Source: Sulfurimonas sp. endosymbiont of Alviniconcha boucheti (GTDB lineage: Bacteria; Campylobacterota; Campylobacteria; Campylobacterales; Sulfurimonadaceae). Taken from it: a stretch of DNA of 54,516 nucleotides. The DNA is taken from contig JAICBP010000076.1 of NCBI GenBank assembly GCA_021766785.1, positions 129,225 through 183,740 of the forward strand, given 5' to 3'. Within the stretch, counting starts at the first letter, position 1. Every line of letters begins with the position of its first letter. This document shows positions 17,115 through 27,700 of the stretch, one piece after another. The notes beneath the pieces are model-generated. The model had not been told where the DNA came from. It saw nothing but the letters and a program-made list of their open reading frames with translations, and searched no databases. Both the position numbers and the translations under genes were made by a program.

Positions 17115-18050
17115 TTAGAGAGTAAGCTCATCACTTGAACTTTTTTTCAAAGACACAAACTCCAAAAAGAAAAGTAAAAACACTCCTAGTACAATACCTA
17201 AAATAAATGAAACTACTAAAATAAGTGCACGTTTTGGTTTGATTTTATCTTTTATGTATGCTGGAGTAGCAGTAGTTAAGAGGTCACATTGATAATATCT
17301 CTTTGAATGCATCATTACATTCTCTTTTAATACATCAGAAATAATATTTGCAATACTTTGACGGAGTTCAAAACTTTCAGCACCTCTTAACTCTTTTTTA
17401 AAATAGATTAGTTTACGATTGTTTATTTTTAAATGATTCTCTATTAAATATTTGCTTGCATCGTTTAAAAAGGCCTTAATAATCTTGGGTGGAAACTCTC
17501 TATCACTATCACTACAAGCAACAGAGATAAGCCCTGTTTTTTTATCACTACTAATAGAAATATGTTTTCTTATCTCTTTTACAACATCAAATATAACCTG
17601 TTCAAAATCCTTCTCATCATCTTTATCTGATTGAAATAGATCATACAGAGCACGAAAATTAAATGCAAAAACATAATTTTTATCTCTATTGCTACTTAAA
17701 TAGTATCTATCAAATTTATTTTTAATAACAAATGTTTTCATAAAATTATAATCATCTAGTAGGGTATTAAACGCCACATCTGGAGTCATACTCCCTCCAC
17801 CAACATTCATTCCAGCCAAAGAAGCGAGACCACCAAGCTTCGCTAATCCACCAGAAGAGTTACTATTCATAGGCATAAGCGTAGTTTTAGACTCATATAC
17901 ATTTGGTAATTTTAAAACATATAAAAAAGCAAAAAACACTAGAACTATAGTGGTAAGAGCAATAATTTTCCTACCCTTTACTATTTTCTGCCATAACTCT
18001 CTTAAATCTATCTCATCCTCTTGTATCATAGTAATCTCTTGCGTATTCAT
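17115..18050 (-). CDS. Wzz-type polysaccharide chain-length/export inner-membrane protein
   Basis: 311 residues with the two-membrane-segment layout of polysaccharide co-polymerases: TM1 at about residues 31-50 (IIALTTIVLVFFAFLYVL), a long periplasmic domain, and TM2 near residues 275-297 (ALILVVSFILGIVLGVF). A Gly-rich LGGLASLAGMNVGG segment follows TM1, common in Wzz/KpsE-like proteins. It lacks a tyrosine-kinase domain. Its ATG overlaps the stop of the SLBB exporter by one base, so the two form a transenvelope export pair for a surface polysaccharide. No glycosyltransferases are adjacent. Confidence 0.87.
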   Translation of the reverse strand: MNTQEITMIQEDEIDLRELWQKIVKGRKIIALTTIVLVFFAFLYVLKLPNVYESKTTLMPMNSNSSGGLAKLGGLASLAGMNVGGGSMTPDVAFNTLLDDYNFMKTFVIKNKFDRYYLSSNRDKNYVFAFNFRALYDLFQSDKDDEKDFEQVIFDVVKEIRKHISISSDKKTGLISVACSDSDREFPPKIIKAFLNDASKYLIENHLKINNRKLIYFKKELRGAESFELRQSIANIISDVLKENVMMHSKRYYQCDLLTTATPAYIKDKIKPKRALILVVSFILGIVLGVFLLFFLEFVSLKKSSSDELTL

Positions 18051-20899
18051 TAGAAAAGGCCTAAAGTACTAAGAGAAGCAGCAGTAAGAGCAAATGAGGC
18101 CATAATTTTAGAGACACTATCCCAAACCTTAAGTTTACTATACTCTTGGATATAAAGAGGTACTACAATAGTATCTCCTTTTTTAATATCTACATGGAAG
18201 CTAAAAATCCACCATCCTCTTTGAATAGGTTCACTAGTTCCATCAGCATGAATAACATAAACACTATTCTTATCTGCACCTTGTGTATATCCACTCGCTA
18301 ATTCAATATAATCACTTCCATCCAGCTCATCATTATAGACAAAGGAGATAGGGTTAAAGACCTCTCCAAATAGAGTTACCGTATCAATTTGAGATGGTAT
18401 TGTAATTGTGTCTTTATCTTTTAACACTAAATTGTATTTGCTCTTTTCAAATTTTGAAAGATCCCTGTCTATATCAATACTTACTCTTCCAAGTGGAGTA
18501 TATTGTACGGCTTCTTCAACTATTTTATCAAGTTTTGCTGTTGATGTTGTTGGATTTTTTTGCATATTAGCAGGCATTGCATTAAAGAGAGAGAGTTGAC
18601 GTTTTAGACGTGTGAGATTATTTTTATATTCACGTTTCTGTCTTGCTTGTATACTCGCTCGTGTAAATACAGTTCCCTTAATAAAAGCTTCATGGGTAAA
18701 ACCACCTGCCCTTTTAAGGACACTACTTAACTTCTCTCCACTCTCAATAGAGTATGTACCTGGAAATTTTACTTCACCTTTTAATGTTACACTCTTCCTC
18801 TCATTCCATTTTGGAATCTTAAAAATTTGTACTTCATCATAGGCATGAAGTATAATGTTTTTTAGAGGTTTTTGTATAGTGCTAATCTTAAAAACGACTC
18901 GTTCTCTCTCTTCATCTTTATTTACTTTATATCTTACTATTTCCAAATTATGTTTGTATGCTTTTGGAGTAAATCCACCAGCTATATCTATTAAATCAGC
19001 TACACTCATATTTTGTTCATAAGCAACTGTAGTAGGATTTAGAACTTCTCCTTTAATTGTCACAGGTGTAAGCAAATGCATATCATAATAATCAAATACC
19101 TCTACTTCATCATAAGGTTTTAAAGTGGTATTTCCCTCATCCTTTAGTGAATAGAAAGTTGTCTTTGGCATAAGATTTTTAGTGCTGTATGTTGTTACAC
19201 GCACTTTATCATCTAAAATACCATTAATTCCTGAAGCATTGAGGGCATCATTGATAGTGATTCCTTTGATAAACTGAATCTTTCCTGCCTTTGTTAATAA
19301 TTTTCCTTTTGTGAAGATATAGGTATTTCTATATATATCATTATATGCGTATATATATATCTCATCACCAGCTAGGAGAGGTATAGTCTGTTTGCCCTCT
19401 ATCACATCTAAGAGATTAAATGAATAACTATTATACTGTAGATTTTCTCCATAATGCTTGATAACCCCATACTTAAAATATGTATTTGGAAGAAAAAACT
19501 TCTCTTTTCCATATTGTAAAACATCTTTAAAAAAAGCATTAAGTGTATGCTCTTTATTGAGATGGTACTCCCCTGGTCTTATAATATTACCATACACCTG
19601 CACACTATTTTTTGAGCTATAATCGAGTGGATAGATATAGACTCTATCTCCATCTTTCATTTTAAATTTTTCGCTCTTTTTGTAGGAGATTTTATAACTT
19701 TTTTGCTCTAAATTATTATCATAACGACTGATTTTTATCTCTCTTTTAGATGCATTTGGACTCATACCTCCAGCATAATCTATGAGAGATTTTAATGTCT
19801 CTTGATCCTTGAGTTCAAAAATAGCTTTATTATTAACAGCACCATCAATACTCACTAATTTTTTTGCTTTATTGATAACAACAAGATCCCCATGCTTTAA
19901 GAGCAGTGAAGTAAAAGATTTTCCTCTAAAAAGAAGATCATAAAAATCTATATGAGCAATTACTCTACCCTCTCTTTTCACTACAATATCTCTTACTGAT
20001 GCACTTTTTCTTATACCATTAGAGACTATTAAAAGATCTTTTACAGTTGCAAAAGAGGAGAGATTGTAGAGTCCTGGATATTTCACATCTCCAATAAGTG
20101 TGACTTGGATTGTGCTATATTTTTCTATATTGACGCTAAACTCACTTGTTTTAAAATGTTTTTTTAGATTTTCAATAAGATATTTTTTTGCATCTATAAA
20201 TTTCATACCACCAAGTTTGATTGGTCCAATATATGCTAAATCTATCTTCCCATCATTTTTAATAGTCACCACAAAGGAGTCATCTCTATCTCCATAGATG
20301 TGAATAGTCAAAATATCTCCAACAGACATAATATAATTATCTGGTGTAGGGAGAGAAGAGGTGTCTAATTTATTTTTATTTGCATAAAAAGAGTGAGAAT
20401 AGCGATTTAACTTTTTGTATGAGAGGGGATTTTGCTGTCGTGCTTTAAGTGCTTCGTGTATCTCGCTATTTGTTTTATAAGTAAAAGGAGCATTCTCTTT
20501 ATTTTTGCTCTTTATTTTTGCTATTTTTTTTTGCTCTTTATCCTCTTCTTCATTACTTACTTCATTATCTTTCTCTTGAGACGACTCATTAGTACTCTCT
20601 TCTTCTTCATCTTGAGCTACATCGTCCTCTTTATCTATCTTTAGAACAGATTTCTTTAGTTCATTGATCGTTAAAATTTTTTTTGCTTGTTCTGAGGAGT
20701 TGGCAAGCTTCTGTTTTACTTCACTTTTAGTTACACCTCTTTTTGCCATTTCAGCTTTTGCTTCTTGTGTGTCAAGAAGTTGAGGGTTCTCAGAAATAGC
20801 TTTTTTCGCCCGAGCTATATCCTCTGGAGTTGGTGTATCTGTATAAGCGAGTGTAAATGTAGTAGCAAAAGAGATTAGCAGTAATAATCGTATAAACAT
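18050..20899 (-). CDS. Large SLBB-repeat polysaccharide export protein (Wza/KpsD-like)
   Basis: 949 residues from the chosen ATG at 20899, which has AAGGA five bases upstream and begins a clean signal peptide (MFIRLLLLISFATTFTLAYT). An upstream ATG at 20935 would bury that signal. Order: an N-terminal helical part, an acidic low-complexity linker at about residues 88-125, a polysaccharide-export domain (YIMSVGDILTIHIYGD), then about seven SLBB-like repeats marked by GDVKYPGLY, GAVNNKAIF, GNIIRPGEY, KGKLLTKAG, GEVLNPTTV, GEVKFPGTY and GEVFNPISF. A short hydrophobic C-terminal helix follows (IMASFALTAASLSTLG). Wza-type proteins form the outer-membrane conduit. This one is much longer than Wza (about 380) or KpsD (about 560). 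Coupled to the Wzz-like gene. Confidence 0.88.
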   Translation of the reverse strand: MFIRLLLLISFATTFTLAYTDTPTPEDIARAKKAISENPQLLDTQEAKAEMAKRGVTKSEVKQKLANSSEQAKKILTINELKKSVLKIDKEDDVAQDEEEESTNESSQEKDNEVSNEEEDKEQKKIAKIKSKNKENAPFTYKTNSEIHEALKARQQNPLSYKKLNRYSHSFYANKNKLDTSSLPTPDNYIMSVGDILTIHIYGDRDDSFVVTIKNDGKIDLAYIGPIKLGGMKFIDAKKYLIENLKKHFKTSEFSVNIEKYSTIQVTLIGDVKYPGLYNLSSFATVKDLLIVSNGIRKSASVRDIVVKREGRVIAHIDFYDLLFRGKSFTSLLLKHGDLVVINKAKKLVSIDGAVNNKAIFELKDQETLKSLIDYAGGMSPNASKREIKISRYDNNLEQKSYKISYKKSEKFKMKDGDRVYIYPLDYSSKNSVQVYGNIIRPGEYHLNKEHTLNAFFKDVLQYGKEKFFLPNTYFKYGVIKHYGENLQYNSYSFNLLDVIEGKQTIPLLAGDEIYIYAYNDIYRNTYIFTKGKLLTKAGKIQFIKGITINDALNASGINGILDDKVRVTTYSTKNLMPKTTFYSLKDEGNTTLKPYDEVEVFDYYDMHLLTPVTIKGEVLNPTTVAYEQNMSVADLIDIAGGFTPKAYKHNLEIVRYKVNKDEERERVVFKISTIQKPLKNIILHAYDEVQIFKIPKWNERKSVTLKGEVKFPGTYSIESGEKLSSVLKRAGGFTHEAFIKGTVFTRASIQARQKREYKNNLTRLKRQLSLFNAMPANMQKNPTTSTAKLDKIVEEAVQYTPLGRVSIDIDRDLSKFEKSKYNLVLKDKDTITIPSQIDTVTLFGEVFNPISFVYNDELDGSDYIELASGYTQGADKNSVYVIHADGTSEPIQRGWWIFSFHVDIKKGDTIVVPLYIQEYSKLKVWDSVSKIMASFALTAASLSTLGLF

Positions 20900-21054
20900 A
20901 TGTATCCTTGATAAAAATTTTCTTAATTGAATCATCTGCAGATTTGTACAGTTAAGTTAATTTTTTATAGTTAAAAAGTTTAAAATTATATCTTTATTTT
21001 TAAAAATATGGCTTAAAAAAAGACATGTTGATGTGAACTATACCACTTAATTAA

Positions 21055-21084
21055 AGTATATTTTAACCACACTTTAAATATACT
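21055..21084. repeat. 9-base inverted repeat in divergent promoter region
   Basis: AGTATATTT (21055-21063) and AAATATACT (21076-21084) are exact inverted copies 12 bases apart. They lie in the 217-base gap between the export gene and the UDG-like gene, about 33 bases before the latter's start. Could be an operator or just AT-rich chance; no partner regulator is visible. Confidence 0.3.
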
Positions 21085-21116
21085 CACACTCAATTAACTA
21101 TTTTTGGTGGTAGCAT

Positions 21117-21773
21117 TTGAAATCTTATCAAAACCTGTCTCTTTTGCAAAATCTTTATAGACTAAGAGCCATAGGTTATGAGTATATTGACCATTTTAAT
21201 ACAGATGAGAAAAGAGCTTATGAGACACCTTCTAGTATGGATGAACTTGCATCAAACATTGCCTCTTGTCACCTCTGTGCTTTGAGTAAATCATGTACAC
21301 AGAGTCTAAGTGGTTATGGGTCTCAACATGCAGATCTTATGCTTCTAGATTTCAGTGTCTCTCAAGCACAAGATGCTACAAATGACTACTATAGTGGTAG
21401 ATCAGGGGAAACACTTAAAAAAATGTTAGAGAATGTTCTTCTAATTCGAAGTGAAGATGCTTTTTTAACACACTGTGTCAAATGTAAACCACTTCATGCA
21501 AATAAACCTTCAGCTTCTGAGTATCACTCTTGTAAGAGCTATCTTTACTCACAGATGCAGTTTATAAAACCAAAAGTAATTGTAACACTAGGAGAGGATG
21601 CATATGCTCATCTTACAGGAGATAGTGGAAACTTTGAAAATGTACGTGGACATGTTATTACATTTAAAGATATGAAACTTATTCCTATCTACCATCCACA
21701 ATATTTACTTAGAAATCCAGAATCAAAAATAATAACACTCCATGATCTTCACACTGTAAAAGGATGCTTATGA
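21117..21773 (+). CDS. Uracil-DNA glycosylase family 4-like protein with altered active-site motif
   Basis: 218 residues from a TTG start. Four cysteines fit the 4Fe-4S set of family 4 UDG: C51 and C54 (CHLC), C123 and C139, the last pair 16 apart as in Thermotoga UDG. VIVTLGEDAYAHL and the C-terminal IYHPQYLLRNP motif are present. The first catalytic motif, normally GEGPGxxED, reads L-D-F-S-V-S-Q-A-Q-D (about 77-86), so the glycine-rich uracil-pocket segment is gone. Removal of uracil from DNA is therefore uncertain; a divergent substrate or structural role is possible. Its TGA overlaps the next ATG (ATGA), indicating coupling. Confidence 0.82.
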   Translation: MKSYQNLSLLQNLYRLRAIGYEYIDHFNTDEKRAYETPSSMDELASNIASCHLCALSKSCTQSLSGYGSQHADLMLLDFSVSQAQDATNDYYSGRSGETLKKMLENVLLIRSEDAFLTHCVKCKPLHANKPSASEYHSCKSYLYSQMQFIKPKVIVTLGEDAYAHLTGDSGNFENVRGHVITFKDMKLIPIYHPQYLLRNPESKIITLHDLHTVKGCL

Positions 21774-23107
21774 AAAAGAAACTACTACTACTATTGCCAG
21801 CTTTTGTATTTGCGCAGAGCTTTATCATCTCAAACATTCCTCTGCCTAAGACATATATACAGAACTTATCTCCTCTTGAGTGTAATACCTACTGTATGCA
21901 GAATTATCTAGATAATGGTCAAGTTTTTTCTTTTTTAGCATATGCTGGAAGTAAATTAAAAGATGCGAAGCAAAATGAGGCAAGAGAGCTGTTTGTTCCT
22001 ATCTTCAATCTTGGCTCTATTCATAACTCCAAACAACTTAAAATCGCTCTCCTTCTCCCTTATAAAAAGATAGGAAAATATGCTTCTTCCGTTACAAATG
22101 CAAGTCTTGCATATCTGATGACAAAAGGTCACCCATTTATGTTAAAAAGTTATAAAATAGAGAGCGAAAATATAGAGGATTTGAGTAGTGTGATAAAAAG
22201 GATACACAAAGATGGTTTTGAATATATAATAGCCCCTCTAACACATACAGGAGCAAAAAATATAAGCAACCTTGATCCTACTATTCATATCTATTTTCCA
22301 ACTATCAATAAACAAGATAGTAATAGCACATCTCCATACTTTATATTTGGAGCTATAGATTACCATGCACAAAGCAACCTCCTCCTCAAAGAGGCCTATG
22401 AACCATTAGTGATATTTTCTGATAAATCAAAAATAGGAAAAGCACTTGCTGCATACCAAAGAGAGGAGTTTAGCTACTCTTCTATAGATGATTTAGGTAG
22501 TAGCTCTCTCTTTGGAAATACATTTAGTATCTTTTCTCAAATAAATGAAGAGAGCAATAAACCTATCAAACAAACTACAAAAGAGATACTCAATTACTCT
22601 GTCTCAAGACGAACCACAAATCTTGAGTCCTATTTAAAAGAAAATGAAAAGATAGCAGATGCAACTATCATAGTAAACACGCCTATTATCAAAACAGGAA
22701 TGATACTCTCACAACTTACGCTTTACGATGTAAATGAAACAAATATACTCTCTACACAGATAAATTATGATCCACTTTTACTCTCAATGACTCAATATAT
22801 TGATAGAAAAGAGATGGTTATTGCAAACTCTATTACAGAGCACAACAACATTCTTATAGAGACTAATGCACTACTTGGTAATGATATAGAGTATGACTGG
22901 ATTAATTACACTACGACCATAGGAATTGACTATTTTTATTCTCTTATAACTGGTGATGAAAGAACTTATAATATAAAAATAAAAGATAATCAAATGCTCT
23001 ATGATATAGAACTTCTACAACCTGCAAGATCTCAGTTTGTAAGATATATTCGTCCAACACGAGAGCGAGACTTTATGCAAAAAGAGCAACGAGAAGAGGA
23101 TCAATAA
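21770..23107 (+). CDS. Periplasmic protein with LpoA/periplasmic-binding-like fold, function unknown
   Basis: About 445 residues. The start at 21770 is preferred because AAAGGAT lies at the right distance and the ATG overlaps the UDG stop as ATGA. The N-terminus (MKKKLLLLLPAFVFAQ) is a type I signal. Residues ~80-180 have LKIALLLPYKKIGKYA and GFEYIIAPLTHTGAKNI, reminiscent of the type I periplasmic-binding fold of LpoA-type penicillin-binding-protein activators and of Leu/Ile/Val-binding proteins. The C-terminus is highly charged (PTRERDFMQKEQREED). A role in cell-wall synthesis control is an inference from fold only. Ends 15 bases before convergent hemH. Confidence 0.6.
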   Translation: MKKKLLLLLPAFVFAQSFIISNIPLPKTYIQNLSPLECNTYCMQNYLDNGQVFSFLAYAGSKLKDAKQNEARELFVPIFNLGSIHNSKQLKIALLLPYKKIGKYASSVTNASLAYLMTKGHPFMLKSYKIESENIEDLSSVIKRIHKDGFEYIIAPLTHTGAKNISNLDPTIHIYFPTINKQDSNSTSPYFIFGAIDYHAQSNLLLKEAYEPLVIFSDKSKIGKALAAYQREEFSYSSIDDLGSSSLFGNTFSIFSQINEESNKPIKQTTKEILNYSVSRRTTNLESYLKENEKIADATIIVNTPIIKTGMILSQLTLYDVNETNILSTQINYDPLLLSMTQYIDRKEMVIANSITEHNNILIETNALLGNDIEYDWINYTTTIGIDYFYSLITGDERTYNIKIKDNQMLYDIELLQPARSQFVRYIRPTRERDFMQKEQREEDQ

Positions 23108-23122
23108 AGATATATTTTCGTA

Positions 23123-24073
23123 CTACTTCATCTTCTCATATATCTCAACTAAAGCATCAACAAACAAAGAGCTATCATTGGAGCATTTAACAACACGATA
23201 CTCACTAAAGCCCAACTCCTTAGCAACTTCTCTATACTCAACTTCAAGTTCAAAAACTGTCTCTGAATTATCTATAGTAAAAGCGATAGGAACAATAATG
23301 ACACCACGATTACGAACCACTTTTAATTTATCTTCTAGTGAAGGTTTTAACCACTCAAGAGGACCTACTTTTGACTGATATGCCAAATGTATCTCATGAA
23401 AATTTATTCCCTCAGACTCTAACATTTTTTTAAGTATCTCTACATGTTTTTTTATATGACTCTCATAAACATCTCCAGCATCTACGATCTTTTGGGGTAA
23501 ACCATGTGCAGAAAATATCATATCAAAATCTCTATAATTATCACTCCCTACACTTTTTTTTATCTTCTCTATCACAGACTTATTGTAGTTTACATTTTCA
23601 AAAAAGTATTTTTTCTCTACTAAAAGAGCATCCCTACCCTCAAGGTGATAACACTCTTGAAAATCCTCTAATGAAGATTTTGTTGTAGTAGTTGAAAACT
23701 GAGGATAGAGAGGGATAAGATAAATTTTTTCTATATTAGCTTCATTTAAACGCGAAATTACTTCAGAGGCAAAAGGAGGGGTATAGCGCATAACAAAATC
23801 TACTAAGATATCATTACCTAGTTTTTTTTGAAGCTTTGAAACAAGACTTTTTGTATGATCAACTATAGGAGACTTGCCGCCAAGTTGTCTGTAAATCTCT
23901 TGAGAAGATTCTACACGATTAAAAACAATCATACCTCCTATCAATTTTCGTAAAATACTATTTTTTACAGTAAGTATATTTTTATCTGCAAACATATTTT
24001 TTAAGAACATCTCAACTTCGTTAAGATTATTTGGACCACCCATATTAAGTAATATTACTGCTTCTTTTGCCAT
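23123..24073 (-). CDS. hemH: Ferrochelatase
   Basis: 316 residues, normal for bacterial HemH. Motifs: LLNMGGPNNLNEVEMFL at the start, IYRQLGGKSPI, IPLYPQFSTTTT, the metal-site FSAHGLPQKIVDAGD with its catalytic His, and the acidic SETVFELEVEYRE helix. It inserts Fe2+ into protoporphyrin IX to finish heme. It is the third gene of a ccsBA-DUF2461-hemH run, which joins heme production with cytochrome c maturation. Its start overlaps the DUF2461 stop by one base. Confidence 0.95.
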   Translation of the reverse strand: MAKEAVILLNMGGPNNLNEVEMFLKNMFADKNILTVKNSILRKLIGGMIVFNRVESSQEIYRQLGGKSPIVDHTKSLVSKLQKKLGNDILVDFVMRYTPPFASEVISRLNEANIEKIYLIPLYPQFSTTTTKSSLEDFQECYHLEGRDALLVEKKYFFENVNYNKSVIEKIKKSVGSDNYRDFDMIFSAHGLPQKIVDAGDVYESHIKKHVEILKKMLESEGINFHEIHLAYQSKVGPLEWLKPSLEDKLKVVRNRGVIIVPIAFTIDNSETVFELEVEYREVAKELGFSEYRVVKCSNDSSLFVDALVEIYEKMK

Positions 24074-24777
24074 TATTCCTCTTTTACTCTCAAACTTACT
24101 TCATACATAAACTGCTGTAAAGGTAACATATCTTCATAAATTTCATAGAGTGTATCTATAAGTTTTTTACCATTAGTAATTAATTTAGGCTTTAAAGTTT
24201 TAAAGGTAGCCATTCCTTTATATAAAGATAAATCAGCATTACTCATATCTTTATCGAAACCTTTTGGATACCGTTTGTACCCTTTTTCTAAGTGAGTATA
24301 GCCTTTATTTAAGCCTTTAATATTTTCTAAAATAGAAGCCAACTCTGCCCTCTTTTCATCACTTTTAATATACTCACGATAGGCATCAAGCATAGGTTTT
24401 TCAAACCATCTCACACCTACAGCAACCATAAGCTCTTCAGGAGAAAAGTGCATATAAAAACATGAACTCTGCATACGCTTACTGTTGCCCTGCCAAAATA
24501 TCACACCTATGCGCTCTTTTATAGGCATCTTATTTGCACCCATTCTTCGTGTGTCTCTATAGATACGATAGAGAGATTTATTTATTTTTGGTTCTGCATT
24601 TATAGTAGGGACAAGGGCTTGAAGATGTTCACCCATCTCAACTACAAAAGTTCGAGATGGATTTAATATAGAAGATTCATACTCAAACTTGTGAGCTAAA
24701 AACCACTCTTTATTATTATTTTTCTTTATCTCATTTAAAAAAGAGAGTGCAGTTTCTGGAAATCCTTTAAACTCCAT
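24073..24777 (-). CDS. DUF2461/TIGR02453 family protein
   Basis: 234 residues. FLNEIKKNNNKEWFLAHKFEYE near the N-terminus, NKSLYRIYRDTRR, FYMHFSPEELMVAVGVRWFE and LEKGYKRYPKGFDKD match the DUF2461 family, which is widespread and has no firmly assigned activity. Predicted soluble. Placed between ccsBA (12-base gap) and hemH (one-base overlap). That is interesting company but does not by itself show a heme role. Confidence 0.85.
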   Translation of the reverse strand: MEFKGFPETALSFLNEIKKNNNKEWFLAHKFEYESSILNPSRTFVVEMGEHLQALVPTINAEPKINKSLYRIYRDTRRMGANKMPIKERIGVIFWQGNSKRMQSSCFYMHFSPEELMVAVGVRWFEKPMLDAYREYIKSDEKRAELASILENIKGLNKGYTHLEKGYKRYPKGFDKDMSNADLSLYKGMATFKTLKPKLITNGKKLIDTLYEIYEDMLPLQQFMYEVSLRVKEE

Positions 24778-24789
24778 ACACCCTCCTAC

Positions 24790-27700
24790 TTATGCTATCT
24801 TTCTATTTCTAAACGCCAAAAGGATCACTATAGCCAAGATAGTATAGGTTACAGGAACAAAGTCTGGAATAGGGACAGAATCACCTTTTGCATAAGAGTG
24901 CATACCAGCGAGATAGTAGTTTACTCCAAAGTAAGTCATTAGTACAGATGTAAATGAAAGTAATGAAATAACACTGTAGTTAAACTCATTATAAATAGAC
25001 TTAATAAAACGTAAATGTATAACAACAGCATACACTAAGATAGTCACAAGTGCCCATGTCTCTTTTGGATCCCAACCCCAGTAACGTCCCCAAGACTCAT
25101 TTGCCCAAACGCCACCCAAAAAGTTACCAATAGTAAGTAGAACTAATCCTACCATCAGACTCATTTCGTTAATGGCATTTAACTCTTTTATGGAAAGTGC
25201 TATCACTCTACGGTTATTCTCATTCGCTATAGCATAGAGGAGTACACTAATGAAACCAAGGAGAGCTCCAAGACCTAAGAAACCATACGAAGCAGTAATC
25301 ATGCTAACATGAATACTTAACCAGTAAGAGTTTAGTACGGGAACTAGATTTGTTACCTGAGGGTTCATCCAACTAAGGTGTGCTACAAAGAGAATAAGAC
25401 CTGAGAGTATCGCTGTAGCTGCCAAAGTAATAGGTGAGTGTTTGGAGAAGATAAATCCAGCAAGAACTGTCGCCCAAGCAATATAGGTCATAGACTCAAA
25501 ACCATTACTCCATGGTGCATGTCCAGAGATATACCAACGCAGTGCTAATCCCATAGTATGTAGGACAAAGAAAAGTGCTAAAAGTCCTAAAGCTGAACGT
25601 GAGAGAAGTCTCATCTTTATTTTTGGGTAGATAATATTTGCAAAACTTGCAAAAAGTAGTACAAATCCCATCATAAAATAGAGTGGCCACAGAAATTCAA
25701 AAACATTAGTACTATTATAAAAGAGTTCTGCTTTTATTTTATTAGCACTTGGATATACTGCTGAGCCATACTTATGTTGATAAGCATCAATCTTTTTTAA
25801 AGCTTTATCTGCCTTATCCCATTTTCCATTACTAAGAGCTTCATCAACTGCACTAAAGTAAGCAACTGCAGCATTACGAACCTCTAACCTTACTTCAGGA
25901 GAAAATGTTTCTAGGGCATCTATAGTTGCTAACCATTTATTTGTTTTATCGTGTGGAGCTGGCCAGATTTTAAGAAGTGAACCTGTAAAAACCATATATG
26001 CAACATTCACTCTCTCATCTATTTTAAGCACTGCTTTATCTAATTTATTTCTATCTTTTGGAGCTTTTCTTGTAGCTGTATCCACTAATTCATTAAGCTT
26101 ATACCCTTGCATATTTTTAAAATTTTGAAAGAACTGTGAAAATGAGGCATACTTTGCATTGTGTTTTATACCTAATGTATCATTTATTTTAGGATCACTC
26201 GTGCGAATAAGCTTCACATCTTTATAAATATCAGGTCGAATCATCATTCCTAAGATTACTTGATCTGCATTTAAAGACTTTGAGCCTATCTTTATATCTG
26301 CACTTCTATGCATCTTCTCTAATATTTCAATTGCAAGAGTATTCATAGGCTTCATTCTCCCTCTTGTATCTTGAATAATTAACTTTCCAAATTTCTCTGT
26401 ATGCCCTTTATCAAATAAGAGTATTGTTTTGAGTGCTGGATCTAATTCAGCTGCAATAGATGGAGTAGAAACAGATACCATAAAAAGTGCTAAAATAGCA
26501 GGAGCAACTCTCTTTGCACTCGCTTTGATCGCCTTATCTGTCAGTTTTGCAAATCTATGTTTTTTAGAAAAAAGTGACCAAAATAATCCCAAAGATAAAA
26601 GAAAATAGCCTATATATGTTGGAAGAGTTCCAGGGTCATTATTGACTGAAAGAAGTGTACCTTTTTCATCTCTATCGTAAGAAGCTTGAAAAAATCTATA
26701 TCCACGATATTCTAAAATATGATTCATATAAATCCTATATGGCATATTGATCCCTTTCTCTTTATCAACGAGAATAACATCACTTGCATAAGATGCGGGA
26801 GACATAGATCCTGGATAACGATCAAGTTGAAATTTTACAAGTTTGATCTTAAATGGTATGTGAATATCTTTTACACCAATTGCGATAGAGACCTTGACCC
26901 CATCTATAGTAAGATCTGTTGGAATACCTAACTCACCTTTACGCCAAAAAACATAAACTTCTTTCCTTGTATCATTAACTCTAATAAAAAAACGAAGTGC
27001 ATCTACTCCACTAGAGTTCATTCTCATTTTTCTATTTATTTTAGAAGCTGAGTTACTCACGAGTCTCTTAGCCGCATGTACCATAAAATCACGAAGAACA
27101 AAACTCCCACCACTTGTAGTACTATAAAGTACTCTTTTGTTTAGTTCATCTTTCTCATTTGCTTGTAATTCACCCTTTGAACGATCTATCATCTTAAGAA
27201 AAGAGAGTCTCTCCTTATGCGCGATATAAAGAGTATCATCTTCAAGTATAATTTTTACTACAGGCTTAGTAAATGTTTTGTGAGAACTAAAATCCAAGAT
27301 AAATGATCCAGCATCAAAATACTCACCTTGAGCTATTACAACAGGTTTTCCTACTCCTTGTGATGTTATCATAAACTTTGCTATAGGCTCTCCATTTTTT
27401 TTATCCTCTACTAACGTTTCCACGGCATCAGGAATATATTCAAACAAATTAGCTATAATTTTTTTATCTCCAACTTTTGTTGATAAAGAGAGGATATTGT
27501 CATTTTTATTTGAAAGATAAACGGAACTCTCTGCTTTTGAGTGTTGTCCATTTTCACTTGCTTGTAGTGTTACAAATGTTTCAGCACTCAATATAGAGGA
27601 TGATTCACCACCCTCACGAATGTGCATTGTCCCCTCAAATCCAGTATAGCGAGTTACTGCCGCACCAAAGAGAACCACTAAAAAACCAATATGAAAAATA

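Noticed and set aside
23108-23160. Terminator between the periplasmic protein and hemH
   Set aside because: A possible GAGAAGA/TCTTCTC pairing exists but lies mostly inside coding sequence with a long loop and no T-run, so I could not support it.
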